The notes under the pieces: generated by a model | Told to the model about the DNA's origin: nothing | The model's database searches: none | Seen by the model: the letters and a program-made list of their open reading frames with translations, nothing else | Assembly (NCBI GenBank): GCA_004026145.2 | Contig: CP034976.1 | Location: 2,646,296 to 2,710,295, forward strand | DNA length: 64,000 bases | Source: Takifugu bimaculatus | Lineage: Eukaryota; Chordata; Actinopteri; Tetraodontiformes; Tetraodontidae | Direction: 5' to 3' | Part shown: positions 37,654 to 50,040 of the stretch, in pieces | Layout: each line of letters begins with the position of its first letter | How positions within the stretch are numbered: position 1 is the first letter of the stretch | Position numbers and translations under genes: made by a program

Positions 37654-40600
37654 ATGAGTGGCTCCAAGCCGGACATTCTGTGGTCTCCCCACCACCCGGA
37701 CAGATATGTCATCTGTGACTCTGAACTGGGACTGTATCGTATCGGACCAGTGGGCAGCGCAGAAACCAAAGTTGGCTCTCTTCCGCTGTCTGAAGAAACC
37801 GCTGCCACATTATTAGCCATCAACTCTGACACCCCGTATATGAAATGTGTTGCCTGGTACCCAAAACATGAGCCCGAGTGTTTACTAGCTGTGGGACAAG
37901 CTAATGGCAGAGTCGTGCTCACCAGCCTGGGTCAAAGCCACAACTCCACCTGCAAAGAGCTGGTGGGAAAAGAATTTGTTCCCAAGCACGCCCGTCAATG
38001 TAACACTTTAGCCTGGAATCCAGTGGACAGCAACTTGCTGGCCGGCTGGGTTGGACAAGCACAGGGCAGATTTCTCTGTCCTGATATGGGACATCAGCAC
38101 CAAGTTCTCACCAGAGGCCAGTGTCTCTGCAGAGAAGATTCGCCTCTCCTCTTTGGATTTAGACTCCAACTCGGTAGTGACAAAACCCTTGTATGAGTTA
38201 GGTCAGAATGATGCCTGCCTGTCCCTCTGCTGGCTCTTACGTGACCCCAAGCTGCTGTTGGCCGGCATGCACAGAAACCTCGCTATTTTTGACCTGAGGA
38301 ACACAAGTCAGAAAACTTTTGTCAACACCAAGGCCATTCAGGGGGTTACAGTTGACCCACACTTCCATGACCGGGTGGCCTCTTTCTACGAGGGTCAGGT
38401 GGCCATCTGGGATCTGAGGAAGTTTGAAAAGCCTGTACTCACACTCACTGAGCAGCCCAAACCCCTCACTAAGGTACACCGCTGTTACCTACCTATCAAC
38501 ACATTTTGCCCTGAGTTTTTTGGAAGTATGTTTAATATGCAGAGTGTTTTCTGTCATCGTGCAACTTCTTTTTCAGGTGGCATGGTGTCCAACACGTACT
38601 GGCCTGTTGGCCACGCTGACTCGTGACAGCAACATCATCCGTCTGTATGACATGCAGCATACTCCGACACCCATCGGTGATGAAACGGAGCCCACCATCA
38701 TCGAACGAAGCGTGCATCCATGTGAAACCCAGATTGGCAGCTTTGCCTGGCACCCATTCTCTCAGAACCGCATGGTGGTGGTGTCGGCGGCCAATCGGGT
38801 CATGACGGACTTTATCGTGTTTGAGCGCATCTCTCTGGCCTGGAGCCCCACCACAGCGCTGATGTGGGCGTGTGGCCGTCACCTGTATAACTGTGTGGAG
38901 GACGGGGCAGAGGGAGCAGAGAGCGCCATCGAGAAAGACATCGCCACGAAGATGCGGCAGAGAGCTCAGTCCAGGTACGGCCATGATACCGCCCAGGTGT
39001 GGAGAAACCACCTGCTGGCAGGAGGGAAAGACCCCCAGCTCAAGTCCTTGTGGTTTGACCTGTTTTATATCCTTTTGATTCAAACATCAAAGAAAAACAT
39101 GCAGCAGACGAGAGTCGGATCATTAATCCAAGCCATGTTCATCAGACGGGGGGGGGACACTTTGACAAAAGATAGTCTGGCACAGGAGGGTGGAAGGAGC
39201 AGGTGAGACAATACAGGTGAGACCCATGAGGGTAATTAGGTGAGGTGAGGTGTGCAGGGATAGGAAGAGAAAAAAGGAGGGAGGACAGGACAAGAGGAGC
39301 AGGAGTGAAGGAGGACAGGACAAGAGGAGCAGGTGTGAAGGAGGACAGGACAAGAGGAGCAGGAGTGAAGGACAGGACAAGAGGAGCAGGAGTGAAGGAG
39401 GACAGGACAAGAGGAGCAGGAGTGAAGGAGGACAGGACAAGAGGAGCAGAGTGGGAGGACAAGAGGAGCAGGAGTGAAGGAGGACAGGACAAGAGGAGCA
39501 GGAGTGAAGGAGGACAGGACAAGAGGAGCAGGAGTGAAGGAGGACAGGACAAGAGGAGCAGGAGTGAAGGAGGACAGGACAAGATGAGCAGGAGTGAAGG
39601 AGGACAGGACAAGAGGAGCAGGAGTGAAGGAGGACAGGACAAGAGGAGCAGGAGTGAAGGAGGACAGGACAAGAGGAGCAGGAGTGAAGGAGGAGGAGCA
39701 GGAGTGAAGGAGGACAGGACAAGATGAGCAGGAGTGAAGGAGGACAGGACAAGAGTACAGTGGCAGGATGGAAAAAGCCCAGTAAATCAAGGACACAGCA
39801 GAGGGACCTTAACAGTGGCCGTGCACTACTGGATTTTACACTATTTGCTAGAATCTGAATTAGGACTAGTCGCTGTGATCCTGAGGCCTAATCGTTCAAT
39901 TTAAAATTTGGAGGTTTGTGCTTTTACTTGAACTAGTTTTGGTTCGTAGTTTTTCAGCGTCCACCTCTTGTCTGAGTTATTGTGGATTTCCTATATAAGT
40001 GTCACATATGAAGCGATGTGCTGAGGACGTGGAGCTGAAGGTGCAGGGGAACAAACAGTCTGTGGTCTACTCTGGTATCAAGAACATTGTGAAGACCTCC
40101 TCTGGTAAGTCACAGTATGATTTAATGCCTCAAATATAGTTGACCTTGTCCTTGAATGAAGGAGTACGCAGTTCAGTCACGGCTCTTCTCTCAGGCACAA
40201 CAGAGAGCCGTCGGTGCTGGAGTGGTTCGGACCGGCAGACGGATGTTTTGCGGTACACCAGCGAGGAACGCAGCCTGGCCCTGCAGCTCTGTGGCTGGAT
40301 CAGCCGGGGGCCTGACATCGACGTGGAGGTGTTCCTGCGCTCGCTGGAGCACGAGCGAGACTGGGAGCGAGCAGCTGCAGTAGCTCTGTTCAACCTGGAC
40401 ATCCGCCGAGCCATCCAGATCCTCAACAGGGGAGCCACTGATGAGAAAGGTCAGTAGAGTGGGAGGGGCTGGACGCAGGATTGATGCGTGATGACCCTGC
40501 AGCTGGAACACGGCTGGACTGAGCTGACCATCGGTGACTTTGACCTGTGACTTTCAAGGAGATGCAGTTTGTTTTCACAGGTTTTGGGCAGAAAATCTGA

Positions 40601-43600
40601 ATAAAGCCAAGTGAAATACGTCCTGTTACCCAAAGGATGGTTGAGGAGGACACCAGGACAACCTTAGGACAACCTTAGGACAACCTTAGGACAACCTTTA
40701 TCCAGAAAAGCCTGTTTATGTCAACTCACTGTTTAAAACCAGGCTCAAAAGTACTGGAAAGAAATAAAGCAAATTCAGATATCCCAGATCTCCATAAATG
40801 GAATATTCCAGTTAAAACGATTAATTAAATATTCTAATTACTTTGGAGCAAAATAATGTGAGTAAGATCAGTCGGAACCCGAATCCTGAAACCCACAGAG
40901 GACTAGATTCAGACTCAAAGTTGAAGGGGAGAAATTAGCCTGCCGCTGATCCAGCATCAGCGGAGACTGATGAGGCTCCGTTGTGTGTGTCACCTCCACG
41001 TGCCTGCATGGAGCCAGATAAACAGGACTGTCCCAGACTGGTTTCAGCTGTCAGGACCTGCAGACACTCCAGCACATGTGGCTGGAGGTCTGACGCTGGG
41101 TCTCCGCGGCTCCTCGTGGTGCCCTGGCAGCAGTCAGGGCTGCTCTGGCCACCACGAGGAGGTCTGAGGCTTTCCCCGACCATCACTGACCCGACCAGCA
41201 GTGTCTCCAGTTCTGGTCTTCTCTGCCTGTGCTGATCAGGATGCACTGGGTGGTCAGAGGCAGGGAGACTATCCTTCACCTCTCAAAGCACCAGTTGCCC
41301 TGTTGATTGGAAGCTTTGTGCCGTTCATCTACAGCAGATACCATTGATCCACAATCATTACCTGCTCCCTAACCCGACAGGTTGACGTACCAGCAGTGGG
41401 ACGTTTCCTGATCGGTGTGTATCGACTGTTCCAAGCGTTCAGTTCAGTCCACGTACTCATTCACCAAGGTCATCGCAATCCATAAAGGTTTCGCGAAGAA
41501 TCGAGGAGAGCGGCCAAACATCTTCCTGCTTCTTTCAGAGGTTTAATGAGCTTGTTGTTTGGGGTTGTAATGACTGCAGTAATAATGTCCTCTCCAACAC
41601 AGGAAGTTGGTACATCATCAGTGTCGTCATTTTAATGTAGCAGATCAGCACTCAGATCTGCTTTTGATGTTTGTTTTGAGTCTTTTTGATGCCGAGACAC
41701 TACAGATGGTTTCATTTCCATCAACGAACCCAGAAATGTCGATGAATCCTGAACGGTTTTCTTGGTTTTCGCAGGTGACCTGAACCTAAATGTGGTTGCC
41801 ATGGCGTTGTCAGGCTACACCGACGAGAAGTCCTCTCTGTGGAGGGAGATGTGCAGCTCTCTGAGACTGCAGCTGAAGAACCCCTACCTTTGCGTCATGT
41901 TCGCATTCCTCACCAGTGAGCCTGGATCCTACGATGGCGTGCTGGTACCTCATCTCCTACCGGGGTGGAACTTTATGGGTTTTATTACAAACACACGCAG
42001 TGATGGAGAAACTCCCCTTTTCAATTAATAGCATTTGGTTTCTTCTTCCATGAGATGTGCACCGATCAGGCACATGATGAAGTTAATGACCCCGATTTTC
42101 TCCTTGTGGTCTGAGTCACATCAGGCCTCTGCAAGTTGGACTGAGATGAGTGGGTCGACTTGAGGATTTGCTACCTCCACGCTGGTGTCAGACGCCCCAG
42201 CAGGCCCTCGAGGGGCTCCAGGAGTCCATGACTCAAAGGGAGAAGCACAATAGTAGCTCATAATGTTGTGCCTGACCGGCGTTTGCTTTTAAAACTGCGG
42301 CGGTTTGATCTTCCCCCTGTCACAAATGTTCTAGCTGCCATCAGACCACCAACTTATTTACAGTTCAGATAAAAGCGATTAGTCAGCTTATAGTTTGTGT
42401 CCCGCCCTCTTAGCTGTTCCTGACGATCACACAAAACTAAAATCTCTTGATTACGAACACGATTTCTGACTAAACTTCTGACTAACTTTGTGTTCCAGTA
42501 TGAAGGCAGTGTTGCTGTGAGAGACAGAGTTGCCTTTGCCTGTATGTTTCTTAATGACACACAGGTAACAACAATACACAATAACAATATGACTTTTCCC
42601 TCCTTCAATTTTGAAAGTTGTATTTTTTTTAAATTATTTGACAACTGATTACCTCAACTGCTTTTTTTTGTCTGAAGTTGCCTCGATATATCGACAAACT
42701 AACCCATGAAATGAAGGAAGCAGGAAACCTGGAGGGGATCCTGCTGACGGGACTAACCAAAGACGGCGTGGAGCTCATGGAGACCTACGTGGACCGGACT
42801 GGAGACGTCCAAACCGCCAGCTTCTGCATGCTGAAGGTACACAGGCTAGTTAGACAAAACTCCCAGAGAAGTAGGACAAATAACTTGGAATAAATCTTTC
42901 CGCAAGTGTTACTGAAAACAAGAATGCCAGTCTAGAAGCTGCTGACTCAGCAAGATTCTTTGACCAGGGGTCCGCGGGAGACGTTCTGAAAGATCCTCGC
43001 GTCCAGTGTTGGATTGAAAACTACCGCAACCTGTTGGATGCTTGGAGGTTCTGGCACAAACGGGCTGAGTTTGACATCCATCGAGGAAAGCTGGACCCCA
43101 GCTCCAAACCCTTGGCCCAGGTAAGACTGGCGACGGGTAAATACGTCGAATGGACTAACGAGCGCAGGATGAGTCCTTAATCCAGAGAAAGTCTAATGTT
43201 TCTGATCAAATGACCTCCTGCGGCCGTTTCCTGTCCTTCAGGTGTTTGTGAGCTGCAACTTCTGTGGGAAGTCCATCTCCTACAGCTGCTCGGCCATACC
43301 GCACCAAGGCCGCTGGCTTCAGCCAGTACGGCGTCGGGGGCTCTCCCACCAAATCTAAAGTCACCAGCTGCCCCGGCTGCAGGAAACCTCTGCCCCGCTG
43401 TGCTCTGTGCCTCATGAACATGGGCACGCCTGTTTCCAACTGTCCAGGTAAACTGCAGCCGCGTGGGCCCGTTTCCCACCGAATTAAAGCCACTTTTTAG
43501 AAGAGAACTGCAGTTTGTTTCCTTCATGACATTAATAAAGTTAATAAAGTCAACCAGCTTTTATTCTCCACATTTAACAAATTATTTTGTGCCGAATAAA

Positions 43601-44664
43601 AAAGGCCGGCCTTTAATGGCCTCATGTATTTCCAACCAAAATATTCACTGTTGGAGTTTTTCCCCTAAAGAGAAATCCAGCTTGTGAAAATCAGAGCTGC
43701 AGCAGGTTCACTGACATGAATGAGAGCAGCCAAGAGATGCCAGTTTCCTTATTTTGAAGAATGTCCGTTTCAGTTCCTTAATTTGCTCACGTGACATCTT
43801 CACGATAATATCTAGTTATCAGCCGAAGGTCCTTGATAACGTTTACTGGTCAAACACACGTTTCTTGGCAGGAACAGGGAAGTCCGAGGAGAAGGTTGGC
43901 CTGACAAGGGAGAACAAACTGGCCCAGTTCAACAACTGGTTCACCTGGTGCCACAACTGTCGCCACGGTGGCCACGCTGGTCACATGCTCAGCTGGTTCA
44001 GGTACCTTTATGACCTTTTATGTTCATTCGCCAGGCTTTGTCCAGTCTGACCACACGTGAATCAATTATTCCAGCTCTCTATCGATGATATCGTGTGATT
44101 CACTGAGAACAGAATAACACAAGAACAATCAGAAGGGAACTCAAATCATGAACCCACTGAGAACTTAATTTAGGCTCTTTATTAAAAGTAAGAGATTTCA
44201 GGCTCCAGGCAGCCCATAATCTAGTTAGAACGTCTGGGAATGCTGATAAGGAGCCTGATGGTCTCCTGGGGGTTGTCCTCCAGACCTGGTTTCGAGCCTC
44301 GGTCAGTCCTGAACAGCTTGTTGTACACAATGGTGGCGTCAGTGCAACAATGTCTGATGTCCCAGAGGAGCTTGATTGGATTCAGGTCTGGGGAACCAGC
44401 GGGCTGGTCGATGGCATCGGTGCCTCTTGTCCCCCAGAACTGCAGATGTGGGCTCCTCTCAGTATGAATCAAAAGAACAATGAGGAGTCTCCTGGTGTCT
44501 CCTGGTACTCCTAAAATAGGAAGATAGTTATTTATATTGTCTGTGTAACAGTGTTTGGTGTTTGTCTTCACAGAGACCACACAGAGTGCCCAGTTTCAGC
44601 CTGCACCTGTAAATGCATGCAGCTGGACACCACAGGGAACCTGGTGCCTTCTGACAGCAGCTAG
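37654..44664 (+). CDS. mios: MIOS, GATOR2 complex subunit
   Basis: Exons: 37654-38473, 38577-39066, 40006-40104, 40195-40449, 41775-41944, 42499-42564, 42678-42836, 42968-43120, 43242-43447, 43872-44001, 44574-44664; 878 aa after two one-base corrections (human is about 875). The N-terminus MSGSKPDILWSPHHPDRYV begins a WD40 propeller (about residues 1-400). An alpha-solenoid follows, then a C-terminal Cys/His zinc domain (CNFCGKSISYSC, CPGCRKPLPRCALC, CHNCRHGGHAGHM, CPVSACTCKC). GATOR2 relays amino-acid sufficiency to Rag GTPases and mTORC1 at the lysosome. Exon 1 has one extra base near 38044 (LAxGLDKHRADF) and exon 9 one near 43314 (HQGRGFSQYG); removing each restores both homology and exon phase. 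The second intron is AT-AC. There are no nonsense changes, so the gene is probably intact and the insertions are assembly errors. Confidence 0.92.
39067..40005 (+). other. AT-AC (U12-type) intron of mios
   Basis: The intron starts ATATCCTTTT, the canonical U12 5' splice site, and ends GTCAC. A TTTCCTATATAA motif about 10-18 bases before the AC can serve as the branch site. Only these borders give phase 1 on both sides (490 nt before; AT ATG AAG after), producing SLWFDLFYMKRCAED, collinear with the human protein. GT-AG alternatives leave the frame broken. Confidence 0.8.
39287..39760. repeat. Minisatellite, 30-bp unit, about 16 copies
   Basis: The unit contains GAGGAGCAGGAGTGAAGGAG plus GACAGGACAA, with a few truncated copies (near 39370, 39450 and 39690). 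It lies wholly inside the mios AT-AC intron. Because 30 is a multiple of 3 it makes long ORFs on both strands, which are artefacts. Confidence 0.95.
40655..40698. repeat. 11-bp tandem repeat, four copies
   Basis: AGGACAACCTT is repeated four times in the mios intron between 40450 and 41774. The part at 40960-41290 of that intron also looks like interspersed-repeat material, but I could not assign it. Confidence 0.8.
44221..44465 (-). pseudogene. Tc1-like transposase remnant in the last mios intron
   Basis: On the minus strand the translation shows AGSPDLNPIKLLWDI, the block around the third catalytic acid of Tc1/mariner transposases, and then PQETIRLLIS.PRR, the family C-terminus. The middle is scrambled and the N-terminal two thirds are absent, so it is dead. 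Confidence 0.75.
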
Positions 44665-45460
44665 ACAGGAGATGTGAGAGCGAAGCCCACCCAGAGATGC
44701 CATGCTTTCGCTCCAAACCCCATGGCTGCAGCCCCTGGGTACAGGAGGGGGGGGTCTACCTCTGGAGTGGTTGCCTTAACAATAACACCTGAGTGAATGT
44801 AAAGACGTAACAGATCTAATATAACTGAAGCTATAACACAAAGGGAGCCGAACGTGCTGATTGGAACCCGATTCAGGCGACTCTGACCTCTGAAGTTACC
44901 TCTGATTTACACCCGAACCAGCTGAATCAGCGCCCGTTTCACTTCAATCACTCGTGTAATTTTATTGCGATCTATCAGGAATGGAAATGTCCTGGAACCT
45001 ATCCAGGCTAAATCTGGAATCACAGGTGCCGATGGATCAATGATCTTTGTTTGATTTCAATATTTATCGTCTGTGTTGCGTCTTAACTAAGGATATTCAC
45101 ATACCTCATGAAAGCAGTATAGAGGAGCACTTGTCCTGTCCCACCCCTCCTTTGGCGTCCTACTAGCCTGGATGGGGAAACGCCCCCCCCCCAGCTCACT
45201 CTGGGCTCGTGGCTTTTTAAAAGGAGCTTGGCTGCAGGAGACCAGCTTCACACACCCACCTGCAGCGTGCACACCCCCCCCTGAGCACTTCCTTTCTCCC
45301 CGTGTGGTGTCCAACTATGCGTGCACACCAGAACCGTCTGTGATGGCGAACGGCAGCATGTAAACTGTCCCTTCTCAGCCACCGTCCAGCATCTGGGCCC
45401 CTGCGTGGGAACATGCAGTGGCCGGTGGGAGTGACAGTGGTGAACTGTGTCATGTCAAGA

Positions 45461-45466
45461 AATAAA
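45461..45466 (+). terminator. Polyadenylation signal of mios
   Basis: AATAAA lies about 800 bp after the mios stop, followed by GTTGTTTGCCTTGG. The 3' UTR is inferred to be 44665 to about 45485. Confidence 0.55.
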
Positions 45467-45559
45467 GTTGTTTGCCTTGGAAGCTTGGCCTGTTTCATAT
45501 CTTTAGCTTCATATTAGATGAACTCAAATATTAAACGAGGATGTTTACATCAAATAACA

Positions 45560-46000
45560 AGTTTCAGCTCCTGATTAGTCGACGTATATGCACAATAGTC
45601 GTGTTTGCAACACCCAATATTGTGTTGGTCCCCCTTTTGCTATCCAAACAGCCTGGACCCTTTGAATCATGGATCCTGGAGACCCCTGAAGGTCTGCTGG
45701 GGTATCTGACACCAGGATGGTGGCAGCAGATCTTAAGCTGAGATGCCTCCATGGACCAGACTTGTTTGTCCAGCACATCCCCTAGAAGCTCGTAGGATTG
45801 AGTTCTGGAGTTTGGGGCCTAATCAACACCTCAAACTGTTGTGCTCCTGATTCCTGGCAGGAAGCATCATCCTGCTGGAAGGTTGGACATGGTCTCTGTT
45901 CAGGGGTCAGAAGGGACGTCCTGACCTCTCAGCAGATCCATGCGCCACAAAGCTGGATGTTCTGGCCCAATTCTGCCCAGACCAGCAATACCAGCAGATA
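45560..46000 (-). pseudogene. Second Tc1-like transposase remnant
   Basis: On the minus strand, about 45778 down to 45600, the text gives LDKQVWSMEA and RVQAVWIAKGGPTQYW in shifted frames, the C-terminal region of a fish Tc1-like transposase of the same type as 5325-5640. The part at 45800-46000 continues the same element (a CLASSIC -NSPDLNP-type region read as DNA) but is too decayed to translate. It is inactive. Confidence 0.65.
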
Positions 46001-46408
46001 ATAATTGACATTTTATTTCAAAATGTGAGTTTAGAGGTCTCCTTAAACGCCACTGAGATGTTTCTTGTTTTTATGGAGAAAAAGGGGAAATAGTGACACC
46101 ATTTCCTGTCTGATTTATTATCTGCTAAGGCCTTTTAGAAAATGCTCAGGGTGAAGTGACTAAATCTAAAAGTGAGGAACGCGTGATGATGATGAAGCAA
46201 GTTGAAACTCAATCCTTTAATGAAACGATCGGCTGAGGTGACAACATGAACAGGAAACACATGCTTCTTATTACCGATTCTTCTTGTAGGATATTTAAAT
46301 ATTCTGTTAAGATATTTGTCTCTCTAATTATAGTTAATGTTTATATACTCAAACCTGCTCAACACAGCTCAAACTAATATTTCCAAAAATCTCCCTGATG
46401 ATTTTTGC

Positions 46409-46758
46409 CGTTGGCCAGAACCATCAGAACACCGGAGAGATCAGAAACAGAGTTCTGCTGTTTTTATCTGCTTTAAATTTGAATATTTGCTTTGTCCACC
46501 TTCAGCAGCAGTTCCAGCAGCTCGTCTCTGTCTATGTCCTCCACACTGATGTCCTCTCATGGACGGACAACAGGTCCTCTGGATGGCTTGATCCCTGTAC
46601 TGGGCCAGCCCATCACTCCCAGTATCCCAGCAGATTCTGTCCATCACAGCTGCTTCCAGCAGTAGTTAGAAGATTGTTTATTTTAAGGGCCAATTCAGCA
46701 AAATCTAAAGAAACTTGTTAAAAATGCCAAATGTTCTGATGGCTTTGGCCACCACTGT
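46409..46758. mobile_element. Short element with imperfect terminal inverted repeats
   Basis: The left end reads GTTGGCCAGAACCATCAGAACA (46410-46431). The reverse complement of the right end reads GTGGCCAAAGCCATCAGAAC, preceded by TACAGTG. The ends match at most positions, and the right end has the CAGTGGTGGCC form common in Tc1-like TIRs. The 350-bp interior has no transposase, so it is MITE-like. Confidence 0.5.
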
Positions 46759-46944
46759 ATATGAGATATATGTTAAAAAAAACAAACAAATAAATTGCAT
46801 CATCCACCATAATGCAAATCTGACATATTGTGTATTTAAACCTCATATTTGAATGTGTATTTTTGAATGCATATTATGCAGGATTACTAGATTGATTCTT
46901 TTTAAAATTATCTTTGCATATTTCAGTCCTCAGACTGGATCAGT

Positions 46945-46960
46945 CGCCCCCCCCCCCCCC
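46945..46960. repeat. Poly-C tract
   Basis: A run of about 14 C just downstream (in transcript terms) of the ica1 stop codon, in its presumed 3' UTR. Confidence 0.7.
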
Positions 46961-47024
46961 AGCCTGTTTCTGCTCGGGTACTCTGCCTGGTAGCAGCTCC
47001 GACCTGCCCAACTCAGAGGAAGAC

Positions 47025-49819
47025 CTATGCACTGTGAAGGTGTGTGTCAGTCCTGCCGACAGCATCGGGGTTGGACAGAGGGTCCAGATCTGCAAACAGG
47101 TTGAACCAAGCTGAAAGGTCCATGGGGCCTGGTTCCCTGGAGCCTCTGCAGGGCAATAAAGCCAACCATCAATGTCAAATCAGCCCTTTAGGCAACAAAG
47201 AGGTTCAGCGTTTTGTCCAAGTCCCACCGAGTTAGTCTTACCTGTTGTTGGGGCTTTAGTCGGGTTCTGATCGGAACCAGATGTGTATCGTGCTTGTTGT
47301 GAGAGACACTGAGGAAACATCTCAGCCTGATCTGAAACTGTGGGTGGAGGACAGACAGACAGATGGACAGAAAGCATCATGTCCTCACACAATCGTTACT
47401 GATGTGGACACAGTCTGTCCAAAAGTATCACCAATGAAGTACAGTATCAGTACAGTAGTGATGAAGAGGAGGAGGAAGAGGGTTCGATGATTTCCACAGC
47501 AAACTTTCCTACCTGAGGAGGAACGCAGGTCAGTGTTGAAGCTGTTGTCCAGCAGCTGAGACGGCAGGAAGGAGTTGTCCTGCGGCTCTTCCTCAGCTGC
47601 CGAAGTCCAGCCGGTTGCGTCCTTGTTGTCTCCAAAGTCTGGATACAGGTCGCCTCCAACGGTGGCGGAGCAGCCCAGGATCTCCTGCAGTAAAGCCAGG
47701 CTGTCTTTGTCCCCTTCCAACTCTGGACAGTCATAGAAAGACCAGAATCAGCGAGGTGCTGGAGCTGGTTATCAAACCAGACTCCTGTTTTTACCGTCTC
47801 TTGTCGTGTCACTGGCATCTTCATCCCCTACCAGGACGAGTCTGTCGGCATAGCAGAAGAGCAAAGCAGCGTAGCTCAGCACGGTTTCCTTGGTAACATC
47901 CAAAGCGGGGTGGCTCACTCACCGGGCGGCTGTTTCCGAAGCATTTATTCCTTCCGGTGTTGCAGCTTTAACCTTTTCCTTCGCCGTCTTGTCTGTGCGG
48001 TCCTGTGGAGAGTGAGAAGGAACCTGCTTCAGAACAGACGGATGGACAGTTTAGAGGTGGCGGTGGCGGCCGTGCACACCCGCTGACCTGGACTGTGGAG
48101 AAGGCAGCATGGTGACTCCCCCTGAAGCTCTCATGAATAGCTGCCAGTTTGTGGGACGTCTTCTCCCAGAAGTGCAACAGTGTCGTCTGAAAGGGCAACA
48201 AAAGCCAAGAGGTCTCACTCTGCTCTTGCTTCATGAGACCATTAAAGGACCAGATCAGGTCCTGGAAATAAAAGCTGCCATGTTGATCTGGTGGGCCATC
48301 CTTTGATGTCAGCCCCAGATGTTCTCAGACTGAGGCCGTGGAGCGACATGGACCACGTGGAGCCTACCTGGTAGGTGGTTAAAACGTGAGACAGCAGGTT
48401 GCAGCGGCTGGCCCCCAGCAGGTCCACTTTCTGGCAGACGTCATTCTTCAGCTTGTCAAAGCTGGTTTTGGTGGAACGCACCTGAGCTTGAACCTGAGGT
48501 ACAAAAGAAAAGATGATGACGTTGCTACAGTTGTGTCTTCTGACCTCTTGTCACGCTACTGTTGATCCTTTCAACGATCAACGGGAAACATGGAACGCAG
48601 CACGATGGTGGTTTTCAGGTCGACGTCATCGATCAAACCTTGCGGAACTTTTCCATCTGTTTGTGAGTGTCTGGATCGAGTTCCTGCGACACATCCTTCA
48701 TCCAGAGCAGCGCTCCTCGGTATTCCGTCCTGGACTGCTCCATGTGGTTGACGGTCAGCCAGGTGTCTGAGATGGCTCGGTAGCGGAAGGTCTCCACCTC
48801 CTGGTACAGGCGGCACAGAGGGTTCCTCAGTGAGAGCCTGCAGGGTTCAAGGACGTGTTTGCATGTTTGGTTTGGACAGGCTGGAGCAGAAATGGCTGTT
48901 GCTCACCTCTGCTGGGAGGAAAAGCACAGAGCTTTTCCTGTTGCCTGCATGATCTTTCCGGCCCTGGTTTTGTCCCGGGAGCCCTGGGCTCTCAGGAAGA
49001 CTCCCAGCTCGTTCTCCTCCTGAGAAAAATCTAAATAGAAAACATGGTTTATTGTGAAGCTTCACGCTTAAAGACCCAAGAAGCTCATGGATGAGCTCTG
49101 AACTGCTTCTGTTTTGGGGGTCAGGCAGGTCCTCTCCCACCTGGAGGAGCTTAAACATTCCCGCGCTGCTGCCTGTATTTATGCAGATGTTTCTGCACAT
49201 CAGCACAATCTACAGATGTTTATATTTGTATCAGTACAGTTGTGGTTCTGGTTCTTTAAACGTACTGCAAATGCGCCTTTGATACTGCTCCGTAACCTTC
49301 AGCAGCTCCATGCATGTTCTCTGGATGGAATGGAAGACCTGCAGGACAGAAAACACATGTCAGCCATAAAACTGGTTCCAGGAAGGTGCTCCAATCATCT
49401 AGTAACAGTTGGATTGTTGGTTTCTCTAGAAGGTATCAGGCAACCACTGATGTATGAAAACAGGCCTTTCAGCGTCTGCCTGGAGGACCTAATCTCCATC
49501 TGAGCTCTGGTCTACCAACACTACATCAACCACAGCTTCAGCCTTCTTCCTGACCTCTAACTTTCCATCCAGCTCTGCGTCGGACGCCACCACATGTTCA
49601 TCCTCTTTCCTCCCGGAGACCTTGATGAGCGTCTGTTTGGTTCTCCAGTACTTCTGCTGGAACTTCTTCACCACCGACGAGTTCTGGTCTGGCATCAACC
49701 GGTCCAGAAGGTCCGGGGAGTAGCCGCTGCAACGTCACAGGAGTTAGCAACAGCGCGACGTGACTGCCGTGAGCGCTCAGAATGATTCAAAGAGACACTT
49801 ACAGGCCTCCTGCCTCCAT
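47025..49819 (-). CDS. ica1: Islet cell autoantigen 1 (ICA69)
   Basis: Eleven coding exons on the minus strand, from the start: 49803-49819, 49555-49726, 49266-49338, 48907-49030, 48639-48837, 48368-48493, 48088-48186, 47923-48002, 47795-47841, 47513-47722, 47025-47110. They total 1233 nt, 410 aa; every phase matches. Residues about 30-260 form the arfaptin/BAR (AH) domain: QQKYW.TKQ, KEDEHVVASDAELD, FHSIQRTC, SQEENELG, KALCFSSQQR, ISDTWLTVN, CQKVDLLGASRCNLLSH, LLHFWEKTSH. The acidic C-terminal part has SFLPSQLLD and ends LFADLDPLSNPDAVGRTD. ICA1 binds Rab2 and curved Golgi or secretory-granule membranes and partners PICK1. It is shorter than human ICA1 (about 483 aa), mainly in the linker between exons 7 and 10. 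A noncoding 5' exon probably lies near 51250-51480. Confidence 0.9.
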
Positions 49820-50040
49820 TTCTCAGGGATTGACCTTTGGAGAAGAAGCAGATGTCAAATAGTTTTGTTTAGACCGACAGAGATCTACAGACACACTTCA
49901 GAACATTTCATCTTCAAGGTTGAAGCCATGTGCTAAAACAAACATCTAAACTAGTCCTTCATCCGCCCCCAAACACCCTGGAATGAATGCAGAAGAAGAG
50001 AAAATGTAACATGTTTAAGAAGAACTAAAACACAGCAAAG

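Noticed and set aside
39287..39760. CRISPR-like array
   Set aside because: The repeats are contiguous without unique spacers and lie in a eukaryotic intron.
39123..39796. Long Ser/Cys/Leu-rich or Arg/Ser/Gly-rich ORFs on both strands
   Set aside because: They are translations of the 30-bp minisatellite, whose unit length is a multiple of three; the region is inside a mios intron.
39062..40000. GT-AG splicing of the second mios intron (GTTTTATA donor, TATAAG acceptor)
   Set aside because: The phases do not match (2 against a 2-base start), and the joined frame hits a stop; the AT-AC borders fit exactly.
47795..47834. An ica1 exon starting after GGTAG near 47833
   Set aside because: That acceptor gives an immediate stop; the acceptor at GCCGACAG (exon start 47841) keeps the frame.
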